The position numbers and the translations under genes were made by a program. A DNA stretch of 28,121 bases from a virus. The notes under the pieces were generated by a model. The model was not told the origin of the DNA. It made no database searches and saw nothing but the letters and a program-made list of their open reading frames with translations. The stretch spans positions 1 through 28,121 of IMG/VR virus record IMGVR_UViG_3300006810_000287, one strand, 5' to 3'. This document shows positions 1-8,613 of the stretch, piece after piece (the stretch's first letter is position 1; every line of letters starts with the position of its first letter).

Positions 1-3000
1 ACCCTTGGCCATGACCGCTCTAGACTGGCCATCCTCGCGAAGAAGCTTTCCAATCTGCTTGTTTTCAATGACTTTGCGAGTAACTTTTTCTTTCGAGCCA
101 TACTCCTCTGTAACGTCGAATCTAAACTTGGTACTATCAAATGATTTGTTTGGCTCTCTGGTCTCCTCTACAGTGCCTAAGCTAAACGTCTTCCCTTTGG
201 CTCTCACTTCTAGTACGCCGTCGCTTGCGCTTCTGTACACAAACAGTGGGGATTCGTCAGCATTCTTAACCTCTGGGTCGAGCATAGACAGCTGCATAGA
301 GCTACGCTTCATACCTGTAGGATCAGGCTTGTCCATCGCCTCCACCATCTGCATCTCAAGATCAGCTTCGGCTTGCATAGCTCTCTCGATGGCAATCTCG
401 TCCATCCTATTAAGAGCCATGTAAGATCCATCACTAGCAATACGGTCGAGGATAGGGTCATAAGGCGTGTATGACGTTTCCAATGTCAGGCCAGGAGCTC
501 TCGTGTTGAGAGTCTGTCCTGCAGCGTAAAGGATCTGCCCCGCCTGAGCGACAGTAATCTTGCGCTCTGGGTTGAACTCGTTGTATATGCCGACAGCATC
601 CTCTATAATCCTTTGCCTAGCGGCAAATTGCTTTTTCTTTTTGCCCTTGCTAGAGTTCTTTCTCTGAGGCATAGCCTTAAAGATCTCGTTAAAGATCCTA
701 GACGCCGCCTCTCTGTCATTAGGGACTGGGGCGTTTTTCTTTTCCTGAATTAGCTTCAGAGCAAGAATTTTTGGAGGTGTATTTGGATTTACATCAAGGA
801 ACTCAGCGACCTTATAGATCTGATCGGTGGTCATATAGTTGAAGTCAAACTGAATCTCGCCAGATAGAAGGGCCATCTGATCCATGACGTGCAAGTCCTG
901 TGTCAATACAGACTCGTCACCCATGAGGTTGATAGCCCAAGCTCCGAGCTTAAATGTCTCTCCTCCTCCAAACTTGTTCTGAGCGAACTTCATGTCCCCA
1001 GATTTAGATCGCATCTTCTCTTTGAAGTTGTTGCCTCTGAACTCCCCTGTAGCTGGATCGTAGTATCTCAAGGCGACCTCAGAAATATCCTTCAAGTGCA
1101 TGAGCATAGAAGCTCTACGTCCTGACATCTTGTTGTAGATATCTCCGAACATCTCGTCGTCTTTAGTGCCAAGCCTGTCAAGCTCGCCGTCAAGGAATAG
1201 TTTGCCATCACTCTTTATGTTCCCCATCATGTGATAGAACAACTTAGTAGCGATCTGCAAGTTTGTCTCGGCTGGCAAGCCGTTTGAAGTAAAGGCGACA
1301 ATCATGTCAAAGAGCGGAGCAAAGTCTGCTACATTGTCAGGCATATTAGGATCGCTTGCCAAGTTTGACAAGAACCCCTCCCTAGAGGTTCTGTAGTTCC
1401 CAATGAGATCTAAGATACCCTCTGGTCCATCGTTGATGGCCACCTCGAACTCTCTTGCCATAAGTCTAGCTACGTCCTGTTCGGTTGGGTTAGGCCCTAG
1501 GATCTCAGCAGCTTGCATAGCCAAGAACTCAAGGTCTGTAACCTTGCTGTCCAAAGCGCACTTATCTGCATAGTAGCCACAGAGAATCTGTCTCTTGATA
1601 CTTCTGAAGTCCTCAAAGTCCATTGCGCTAGAGGACTGTGCCAGCTGACGCAACACGAACGAACCCCTAGAAGACGCCTCCATTTTGCCATCGTCGAACC
1701 CTTTGTCGCTAAGAGCGTCGTTGATTTTATTGACGTCCTCCATAGACATATTCTTCCACCATCTGTACCCTTGCTTACCCTCTCCGATAAGCTCAGATGC
1801 AGCATTAGTTATGTCCTCCATAGTCGTCGGCTGATTAGGAGAGATGTAGTTCTTAACTCTATTTAGCAAAGCGTGCTTAGCAGCCTCCATCTTTCTCGCA
1901 TCTGTAGCCGCTATCTGCTCTTCAGTAGGTGGCTTCTCTGGGAACTTCCACTTCCTTATAGCTGCGACGTTCACTGGAGTTCTCACTCCATCTTTGATCA
2001 TGTCTGCATTTTCAATGAAGACACCCTTAGACTCCATGAAGTTGAACCAGTTAATGAAGTGCCACTTGCCATTGAACTTTTGCTGACCGACTCTAGATGG
2101 CAGCGGCCCTCCAAATCTGTCAAGTGTGGGTTTGTTAAACTCCATCGTAAATGACTCTTCATCAGGCAACTTACTTGGGTATAGCTGTGCAGACTTTCTG
2201 GTTTTGATATCCCCCTCCGCGCTTTCTACCGTAAACGTTTGACCGCTCTTTACGAGATCTACATACTTGCTCAGAATAGACAGAGCACTAGAGTCGCTAG
2301 TAATCTTCAGCTCTCTCCCTGCTCTACCCATGGCTGCATCAATCGTTCTGTTGATGAACAGCTTGAGCTTAGCGCCCATATCCAACTTCACTTTTTGATC
2401 GCCACTGATTGCGCTAACAATCTCGACTATGACCTCGTCTAATACTTCAAGTTCATTTCTTACATTACCATCGGAATCTTTTTTCTCGTACTGAGCAGCC
2501 TTAGAGTTGATTCTATCCATCAACGCCTTATCCGACTTAACCAATCCTATTAGATTGTTCTTTAGCCCCCTGAGCTTTTGAGGGTTTTCTGCATAGATCT
2601 TAGCGAACAGAGGGGATAGGTTTGCATGAAGCACTTCCTCAAGGATGGTCTCCTGAAAGCTTTTTGTTCTGTCGAACCCAGCCTCTGCTTCGGCGGCCAT
2701 GTTTCTCTTGATTCCCTCTGGGGAAATGTGAACCATATTTCCGTCAAAATCAACAAACCCACCCATACCTGCACCACCAGCAGTGTCGCCTGACTTAGCG
2801 GTAGTGTGAACCCTGAAAGTAAATCCAGGGTTAATAAGCGCTAAAGCCTTAAGGACTCTGTTCACTGAGGCAGCGTCCTGAACTGACAAACCAAAGTCAC
2901 CTTCTCTTACCCCGAATGTCCCATCTTTATTTGGCTTGAGGTCTTGGAATTCACCTTCAATCCCCAAATTGTTTGACGGCTCTCCGACGAGAGTGTCACC

Positions 3001-6000
3001 ATCCTCTCTAGTAGGAGCTTCTTGAGTAACCTCTGGGCTGGCCCAGAAAGCATCTTCTTTAATCTCCTTTCCATCTACGTCCTTGTATTCTCCCTGTACC
3101 GATCTAGCGAACGCTACGGTGCTTCCGTCCTCAAGCTTTACTGCGGTGAACATGTCGTCACCATCTCTAACCTGATCTCTAAACTCGACTTCACCTAGAG
3201 AAGCTACGCTTCCGTCCGCCTTAACCAATCCCCCAGGAGTAACCACGCTATGCTGAGCAAACTCACGAGCAAACTCTTTAGCCTGATCTACAGTCATTCC
3301 CTCGACGATGAGGCTGTTCTCCCCCTTGCCGTCGTATCTTCCCTTCACTTCATAGAACTTGAGTCCTTTACTTCTCAGGTAGTTACGCGCCCGCTGAAGT
3401 CGCTGAAGGTTAGCTTCTTCACTGAGGGTAGAATTATTTGGATTCTCTGCCGTAAGTATGGCATAGTCAGAGGATGCGAGTATAGCCTCAAGACCTTCTC
3501 TTGTAAGCTCTGTTGCTTCTTGATCTGTAAGAGCTTCGTTTACCCACGTATCCGACTGCCTTCTTTCTGCTTCCGCAGCCTTCTGAGATTGGCTCTCAGT
3601 CATTGCCTGCGATCTAGACACAGCATCGAAATCCATGCCTAGGGCATCAGCCAGTCTAGCCTCGATATCTCTTATTCCAGCGAGTGCAGACTCTGTGTCT
3701 TCTACGCTACCAAGCTCGGTGCCCTCAGCGCTCTCCATTGCTTCAATAGCGGCGTTAGCCTCACTGACCAAAGCTTGAGCCTCTCTAAGTCTCTTGACCA
3801 CCTCACCTCTGCGACGAGCCATTTCTCTGATGTTGTTCTCATTAAAGAGCTCGGTACCTTCCGCTTCGTATTCAGCCTCAATGCCAGCTTCCAAAGACTC
3901 AATCTCTCTCTGCATAGCCACAAGCTTTGCAGCAACAGAGTGCTCGTTGTACCTTCTTCTTTCATCTAAGGTCAAGTCCAAGCTTTCTTCTTTGAAGTTT
4001 CCTTCAAGCTCCATACGCTTAGCCACGAGGCTCTCCATTTCCTCACGGATGTTTTCTCTCGACTTTTCGTCTGCTACACTTTCAAAAGCAATGGATCTCT
4101 GAGCTATAGCCAAGTCTAGTCTACGCATCTGATCAAACACCTCTGGATGACGCAATGCCATCATTGTGTAGAACGGACGCTTCCTGTCTTGCCTAGCTCT
4201 CTCTTCCGTCTCGATAGCCTTTATTTGAGCCTTAATAAGCTTCTGCTTTTGAGGGTCAGACGTAGCCTTAAGCTCACCCATAAGACCTTCAATAACAGTC
4301 TTAGACTTTGACGATGAATTGTCTATGTCTGCATTAGCCAAGGTAGCAGCCTTTGTTGCGGCTTCCAGCGCGACGAGGTCTGCGCTAGGACCACCAAACA
4401 TCTTTTGTCCAGTTTTGCCGCCAATAAACCCACCAATAACGGCACCCATAACACCAGCATCAACAATTTGATTCCAGTAGTTTGAAGGCAAGTCCTCTCC
4501 AGTCAAGCCAGCTCTAGCTACGCCTTGTATGGCAGCCACGCCCATCTCCTCTGCCGCTTCAATAGGCATGGCAATGCCGTATCTGTATGCGTTGCCTACA
4601 GCAAGATTTTTGGCCGCATCGAAAGCAGACTTAAATCCTTGTTCTTGAAATCCTTTCTGAGCTGCCTTTAACAAAACTCTAGAGCCAATGCCGCTTGTTA
4701 CCCAAGCAAAAAGCGCGTCAGCGCTTCCATTTACAGCACCCCAGCCGAGACGCTGCCAGTCGTTTTCAAATGCTGGATCATCCTTTGCTTCCATGTAAGC
4801 CGAGGCACCACTACCTGAGCCAAGTACACCCCATCCTACTGGTCCAGCCGCTGCCAGGACGACCGAGGGTATACTACCGCCAAGGCCCTGTGTAAATGAA
4901 TTCGCAGCAGCCCAGGCATTACCCTTCAAAACGTTTTCTGAAAATCCTTCTGGCACCTTTACCTCCAAGGCTCTCAGCGCTTCCTTAGTTCCTTTTGAGC
5001 TTTCTCTGTATAATTCTGAAAGGTTCCTTCCTCCTTCTAGGCCACCTATAGCTGTACCCATAGCACCCGCCGCCAAGTACATCGCTGGATCAAGCGTCAG
5101 ATCAATACCTGTATTGACTGCAGCGCTTGGTACCCCCAACACGGTTTGCAAAAGCTTTCCTACCTGGGTATCAGCCTCTCCGTACATGCCATTTCCGTCG
5201 AGGTCTGAGTTAATGCCGAAGTTAAACCACAGGTAATCCGTAATCTCCTTAACCTTTTCTGGATCATTTGCAATCTCCTCTGGAAGCTGTTCTAAGATCT
5301 GGGCGCGGAATGCCTCGTTCTTTGCTTTTCTAGCCTTGTCTCCGTATTGGGATTTAATCCCTCTTATACCTTCAGCTATGTAGTCCTCGGTTATAGCAAC
5401 ATTCCCCTTACCTCTGTATTCACCAGATCTGCGCTCAGCGGAGGTTGTCCGACGCATATCTCCTACTTGATTGGCATCAATAAAAGCCTGAACTTCTTCT
5501 TCGATCTCTTTGTTGATAGCCTCTTTGTCTTGAGGTCTATCAAATTCTTTAGAGTTGAAGTAAGAGTCTACATAGGGCAGCGGGTCAAACCCATATTCAT
5601 CATCGAGCTTTTTAGCTCCGTTCTTCCACTCCTCTACTTTTTTCTCCTCTCTTTGCTTTACAAAGTTCTCTGTGTACTGACCAAGTGTTTCAGCAATCTC
5701 ATCTCCCCACAGGCTTCTTACGATGGTTGTGCCTGCTTGCATTCCAGGAAAGAAGCCAGAGGCAACCGTTGAGGCAAACTCATCAGCAGCTTCTCCTGAG
5801 AACCAGCTCCCATCCGAAGAGTCGGACTGAGAATCTTTTTTTTTTACATCTCCGAAATAAGCATTGTAGAACTCATCTTCATCAAGATCGGTCATCTCCT
5901 GGCCCTTCACGTAGGTATACAAATCACCAAACTTCTCTGGATCTGAGTACGCATCGTGAAAAGACTGAGCATCAAGGTCGGTCATTCCCTGACCATTGAC

Positions 6001-6033
6001 GTAGTCATAGAGTTGTTGAAACTGTTCGTTCAT
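1..6033 (-). CDS. Giant internal virion / ejected cargo protein (3' end outside window)
   Basis: One uninterrupted reading frame of 2011 codons runs from ATG at 6033 to the window edge, so the C-terminus is missing. The start lies one base after the stop of the upstream gene (TAAAATG). Residues 8-67 are two tandem 30-residue repeats (LYxYVxGQxMTDLD). Three Gly/Ala-rich hydrophobic stretches follow near residues 321-331, 386-411 and 523-541, for example AGVMGAVIGGFIGG. A charged, coiled-coil-like region spans about 560-760. Near 1110-1200 there is a zincin-like layout: VHISPEG, then EEVLH (1132-1136), then NELEVLDEVIVEI; the first His of HExxH is Glu. Around residue 1670 is a patch reading FKLGAWAINLMGDESVLTQD. 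Size, mosaic make-up and position after the tail gene fit the very large polyvalent or cargo proteins that phages package and inject. Catalytic activity is not established. Function is inferred; the reading frame is certain. Confidence 0.85.
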   Translation of the reverse strand, partial: MNEQFQQLYDYVNGQGMTDLDAQSFHDAYSDPEKFGDLYTYVKGQEMTDLDEDEFYNAYFGDVKKKDSQSDSSDGSWFSGEAADEFASTVASGFFPGMQAGTTIVRSLWGDEIAETLGQYTENFVKQREEKKVEEWKNGAKKLDDEYGFDPLPYVDSYFNSKEFDRPQDKEAINKEIEEEVQAFIDANQVGDMRRTTSAERRSGEYRGKGNVAITEDYIAEGIRGIKSQYGDKARKAKNEAFRAQILEQLPEEIANDPEKVKEITDYLWFNFGINSDLDGNGMYGEADTQVGKLLQTVLGVPSAAVNTGIDLTLDPAMYLAAGAMGTAIGGLEGGRNLSELYRESSKGTKEALRALEVKVPEGFSENVLKGNAWAAANSFTQGLGGSIPSVVLAAAGPVGWGVLGSGSGASAYMEAKDDPAFENDWQRLGWGAVNGSADALFAWVTSGIGSRVLLKAAQKGFQEQGFKSAFDAAKNLAVGNAYRYGIAMPIEAAEEMGVAAIQGVARAGLTGEDLPSNYWNQIVDAGVMGAVIGGFIGGKTGQKMFGGPSADLVALEAATKAATLANADIDNSSSKSKTVIEGLMGELKATSDPQKQKLIKAQIKAIETEERARQDRKRPFYTMMALRHPEVFDQMRRLDLAIAQRSIAFESVADEKSRENIREEMESLVAKRMELEGNFKEESLDLTLDERRRYNEHSVAAKLVAMQREIESLEAGIEAEYEAEGTELFNENNIREMARRRGEVVKRLREAQALVSEANAAIEAMESAEGTELGSVEDTESALAGIRDIEARLADALGMDFDAVSRSQAMTESQSQKAAEAERRQSDTWVNEALTDQEATELTREGLEAILASSDYAILTAENPNNSTLSEEANLQRLQRARNYLRSKGLKFYEVKGRYDGKGENSLIVEGMTVDQAKEFAREFAQHSVVTPGGLVKADGSVASLGEVEFRDQVRDGDDMFTAVKLEDGSTVAFARSVQGEYKDVDGKEIKEDAFWASPEVTQEAPTREDGDTLVGEPSNNLGIEGEFQDLKPNKDGTFGVREGDFGLSVQDAASVNRVLKALALINPGFTFRVHTTAKSGDTAGGAGMGGFVDFDGNMVHISPEGIKRNMAAEAEAGFDRTKSFQETILEEVLHANLSPLFAKIYAENPQKLRGLKNNLIGLVKSDKALMDRINSKAAQYEKKDSDGNVRNELEVLDEVIVEIVSAISGDQKVKLDMGAKLKLFINRTIDAAMGRAGRELKITSDSSALSILSKYVDLVKSGQTFTVESAEGDIKTRKSAQLYPSKLPDEESFTMEFNKPTLDRFGGPLPSRVGQQKFNGKWHFINWFNFMESKGVFIENADMIKDGVRTPVNVAAIRKWKFPEKPPTEEQIAATDARKMEAAKHALLNRVKNYISPNQPTTMEDITNAASELIGEGKQGYRWWKNMSMEDVNKINDALSDKGFDDGKMEASSRGSFVLRQLAQSSSAMDFEDFRSIKRQILCGYYADKCALDSKVTDLEFLAMQAAEILGPNPTEQDVARLMAREFEVAINDGPEGILDLIGNYRTSREGFLSNLASDPNMPDNVADFAPLFDMIVAFTSNGLPAETNLQIATKLFYHMMGNIKSDGKLFLDGELDRLGTKDDEMFGDIYNKMSGRRASMLMHLKDISEVALRYYDPATGEFRGNNFKEKMRSKSGDMKFAQNKFGGGETFKLGAWAINLMGDESVLTQDLHVMDQMALLSGEIQFDFNYMTTDQIYKVAEFLDVNPNTPPKILALKLIQEKKNAPVPNDREAASRIFNEIFKAMPQRKNSSKGKKKKQFAARQRIIEDAVGIYNEFNPERKITVAQAGQILYAAGQTLNTRAPGLTLETSYTPYDPILDRIASDGSYMALNRMDEIAIERAMQAEADLEMQMVEAMDKPDPTGMKRSSMQLSMLDPEVKNADESPLFVYRSASDGVLEVRAKGKTFSLGTVEETREPNKSFDSTKFRFDVTEEYGSKEKVTRKVIENKQIGKLLREDGQSRAVMAKG
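5833..6012 (-). repeat. Tandem 30-residue repeat at N-terminus of giant virion protein
   Basis: Two adjacent 90-bp units encode residues 8-37 and 38-67 of the giant protein. They share the pattern LYxYVxGQxMTDLDxxxFxxAY. The first is LYDYVNGQGMTDLDAQSF and the second LYTYVKGQEMTDLDEDEF. DNA similarity is visible at 5971 and 5881 (atcaaggtcg against atcaagatcg). A duplicated short helical unit at the extreme N-terminus could be a packaging or docking signal; that role is inference. Confidence 0.85.
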
Positions 6034-6034
6034 T

Positions 6035-7483
6035 TTATCCGTTAAGTTTTCCTGACGAATCAGCTGATTGCTGACCTCCGTTAAGTCTGTTTTTCTCTGC
6101 GTTCATCTGGGCCGAAGGCACTTCTCTAAGATCAGTACCAAACGCTTCTGTTCTCAAATCTTCTAGCGTCAATCCATAAACGTCAAGCGCAACATCAAGT
6201 TGAGACAACGACGCCTGACCTTCTGCTGTGGATGGATCTAGCTCCACTTCACGAGTGATAGTATCCTTGTCGTTGGTAAACTCCATACCGCTAAGCACCA
6301 CAACTCCACGGACGTTATCGAATTCAATTCTCTGAACCTTAAACTGAGCCATCTCACCGTCAGCTTCTACAGGAATAAGGTCTTGAATTGCTGGGACAGG
6401 GAATATCTGTCTGGCAGGTACTGTCGTAAACGTTCCCTCTCCAGTAGGTATATCAACAGTATCTTCTGTTTTGAATGAGGAATTGAGCATTGTGTCAACT
6501 CTGTCCTCAAACTCTTTTGTCTCCTCCTCTTTCTGGGCGGCCAGTGTTCTCTCACCAGCAGACATCGTCGTTGATGTATCTGGCTTGGTCCACGCCTTAA
6601 GACCGTCTTGGATGTACTCCTCTCTAGCCTTTTCAAGATGCTGTGGCCTCTCCATCACTTCGTCAACAGTTAGTTGAAGATTGTTTTGTTCGATGTACAT
6701 CCTGATGGCTTGACGTTCAATCGGCCCTCTTTTGAGTTCGTTCTCCATGACGACTCTTGCTTGCTCTTCAGTCTCAAGCTTAAGAGGAGCTCCGTTCTTC
6801 ATGAATACATCGTATCCAGTAACGTAGTCTGTTTCAACAAGGTTGGCTACAAAAGGAGCATCTTGTCTAGCGTACTGATTAAATGGTTTACCGTCGATCA
6901 TCACCTCTCCATCAACCACTGAGAAAGAGTGAGCACTCGGGTCGTTCAGTTGCTGATAAACTCCTTCATAGTAGGCCAAGTCATTGCTATCTTCCAGAAA
7001 ATTCTTAGCCCACGGATTCTGTCCTTGATCTGCAAGCTTACCCCTACTGACCGCTCCACCCCAAGTGCTAGAAGCGCCAGGGTCATTGGGTGAGCCAAAG
7101 TTGGTCGTGTAGTACTGCTGCGACTCAGAGATGAAAGTATTTAACTGCTGCACCATCTGATTATACTTAGCCATACCCTCTTTCGTTTCAGCGAACTGAT
7201 TGATAGTGGTTTCATCTTGCAAGTAGTTAGACCAAGCATCCGCTACAGCGAAGTCTGAGTCAAACATACCCGTTGTGCTGGGTACCACTACCTCAGCAGC
7301 TGACTCGTCTACAAACTTTTGCTGATTCTCTTCGTCGGCTCTACGCTTTTCTTCAGCGAGCTTAGCCTCGTCTTCACCTATCTTCTTGAGCTCGTCGTTG
7401 TACTTCTGCTGACTCTTGAGATACTCGTTCTCAGCAACCCCAGGGTTGTAGAACTTCGTATATAACATTTGTCCTTCGGCCAT
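6035..7483 (-). CDS. Internal virion (cargo-like) protein, 482 aa
   Basis: ATG at 7483 overlaps the stop of the upstream gene (TGATG), which suggests coupled translation; a GTG one codon earlier is less likely. The N-terminal 70 residues are charged and helical (QQKYNDELKKIGEDEAKLAEEKRR), ending in an Ala/Val/Pro linker. The middle is rich in Gln, Asn and Tyr, and the C-terminal third looks beta-rich (ARQIFPVPAIQDLIPVEADG) with a Ser/Gly-rich tail. No signal peptide or membrane segment is seen, and I recognise no catalytic motif. It is sandwiched between a Gly-rich internal virion-type protein and the giant protein with almost no spacing. By position it is a candidate for one of the proteins packed in the capsid or tail and released with the DNA. 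No family name can be assigned from sequence alone. Confidence 0.8.
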   Translation of the reverse strand: MAEGQMLYTKFYNPGVAENEYLKSQQKYNDELKKIGEDEAKLAEEKRRADEENQQKFVDESAAEVVVPSTTGMFDSDFAVADAWSNYLQDETTINQFAETKEGMAKYNQMVQQLNTFISESQQYYTTNFGSPNDPGASSTWGGAVSRGKLADQGQNPWAKNFLEDSNDLAYYEGVYQQLNDPSAHSFSVVDGEVMIDGKPFNQYARQDAPFVANLVETDYVTGYDVFMKNGAPLKLETEEQARVVMENELKRGPIERQAIRMYIEQNNLQLTVDEVMERPQHLEKAREEYIQDGLKAWTKPDTSTTMSAGERTLAAQKEEETKEFEDRVDTMLNSSFKTEDTVDIPTGEGTFTTVPARQIFPVPAIQDLIPVEADGEMAQFKVQRIEFDNVRGVVVLSGMEFTNDKDTITREVELDPSTAEGQASLSQLDVALDVYGLTLEDLRTEAFGTDLREVPSAQMNAEKNRLNGGQQSADSSGKLNG

Positions 7484-8589
7484 CACTTGTTGTTCTCGCG
7501 GTTAAATTTACGGAGAAGCTGTCTAAAGTAAGGGCTTTGTGATGCTACTTTTTTCTCTTGATCTGGATTTAGAATGACTTCACCTCCTGTCATCTCACCA
7601 ATCTTTCGACCATTACGCATGATGTCGATTGGGTTAGTAGCGTGACTGAAAGGACCTGGAGTCTTAGAAATATCTGGCTGCTTACCACCGTCTTCGTTCG
7701 TTGGCATAGCATTAAGGCCTGACAAAAGACCGCCGACACCTCCGCCACCGCCATCGGTTCCACCACCACCACCGCCACCGCCAAACTTACCAGCTGCAGA
7801 AGCGATGTTTACACCAGCTTGAGCGGCCCCAAGAGCTGTGTCAAGGAAGCCCATATTAGCTGCTCTCTTCTGTTCGTCAGCAGCAAACTGTCCAGCCTGT
7901 GCTTTCTGCTCCGCCAATGAAGCGGCATCGCCCGAACTCTGAGCTCTTCTCATTTGATCGCCGAGCAATCGCTGCATGTCTCTCACGTTAGAGTCAGCAA
8001 CAGTTTGTTGTCTTCTGACGTTTGTCTCACCAACTCTCTGCTCTTCTCCAGCAAACTTAGCTAGAGCAGCTTGCTTTCTTTTTTGTGACTCAGCCTCAAT
8101 GTTGCCTCTGTTCTCTGCAGCAGCTCTAGTGACCTTACCCAAACCACCGATCAAAGCTCTAGCTCCACCAGACCTGAGAGCGGCTATGTTTGTAGCCTCT
8201 TGCTCTGCGGCCTGCCTGCGGCGCATAGCGGCCACAGGGTCTCTCTTAGACTCGTCGAGATACTTCTTAAATGAAGCACCCACTTGCTGCTCTGGACCAA
8301 CCTTAAGCTTCTGCTTGAAGCGAGCTGCCTGCGCCTGCTGGAACTGCTTTTCTGCTGCCGCCTTCTGCTCTGCAGCTTGAGCCTCTAGACCTTCTTGACG
8401 CTCCTTCTCTCTCTTAGCTTTTCTTCTACCACCAATACCCTTTGCAATACCTCCCAGTGCAGAGATGCCTGCAGAGATAAGCATAGGCGTAATTACTGGA
8501 TCTATGGCGTATGTAAGGTTAGGATCTGGAGTCCTGAACAATATGTCCCAGATAACTGTGTCCCAGATTGTTTGCAGTAGTTCCAACAT
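7483..8589 (-). CDS. Internal virion protein with Gly-rich helix and C-terminal EMTGGE motif
   Basis: 368 aa from ATG at 8589, four bases after the motif TATATTTG. Residues about 33-55 are hydrophobic and small-residue-rich (MLISAGISALGGIAKGIGG), the kind of segment found at the N-terminus of many phage internal virion or ejection proteins. An internal ATG at 8481 (residue 37) would put this segment at the very N-terminus, so it is an alternative start. Residues 55-250 are a long Ala/Gln/Arg/Lys-rich, coiled-coil-like region. A poly-Gly stretch follows. The C-terminus has FSHATNPIDI and GRKIGEMTGGEVILNP, a motif I associate with phage internal or tape-measure-type proteins. Together with its two downstream partners it probably forms the set of proteins ejected at infection. 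The gene overlaps the next one by TGATG. Confidence 0.8.
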   Translation of the reverse strand: MLELLQTIWDTVIWDILFRTPDPNLTYAIDPVITPMLISAGISALGGIAKGIGGRRKAKREKERQEGLEAQAAEQKAAAEKQFQQAQAARFKQKLKVGPEQQVGASFKKYLDESKRDPVAAMRRRQAAEQEATNIAALRSGGARALIGGLGKVTRAAAENRGNIEAESQKRKQAALAKFAGEEQRVGETNVRRQQTVADSNVRDMQRLLGDQMRRAQSSGDAASLAEQKAQAGQFAADEQKRAANMGFLDTALGAAQAGVNIASAAGKFGGGGGGGGTDGGGGGVGGLLSGLNAMPTNEDGGKQPDISKTPGPFSHATNPIDIMRNGRKIGEMTGGEVILNPDQEKKVASQSPYFRQLLRKFNRENNK

Positions 8590-8593
8590 TTTA

Positions 8594-8601
8594 CAAATAT
8601 A
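8594..8601 (-). promoter_or_regulatory. TATATTTG, Bacteroidota -7-type motif, 4 nt before ATG
   Basis: On the minus strand the sequence reads TATATTTGTAAAATG, filling most of the 24-bp gap after the tail protein gene. It matches TAnnTTTG exactly. No convincing -33 TTG element is seen at the usual distance. If it is a promoter, the mRNA would begin at or next to the ATG. Confidence 0.5.
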
Positions 8602-8613
8602 GTTATTATGCGA

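Noticed and set aside
5833-6012. Direct repeats as a CRISPR array
   Set aside because: Only two units, with no spacers, and fully in frame within a protein gene.
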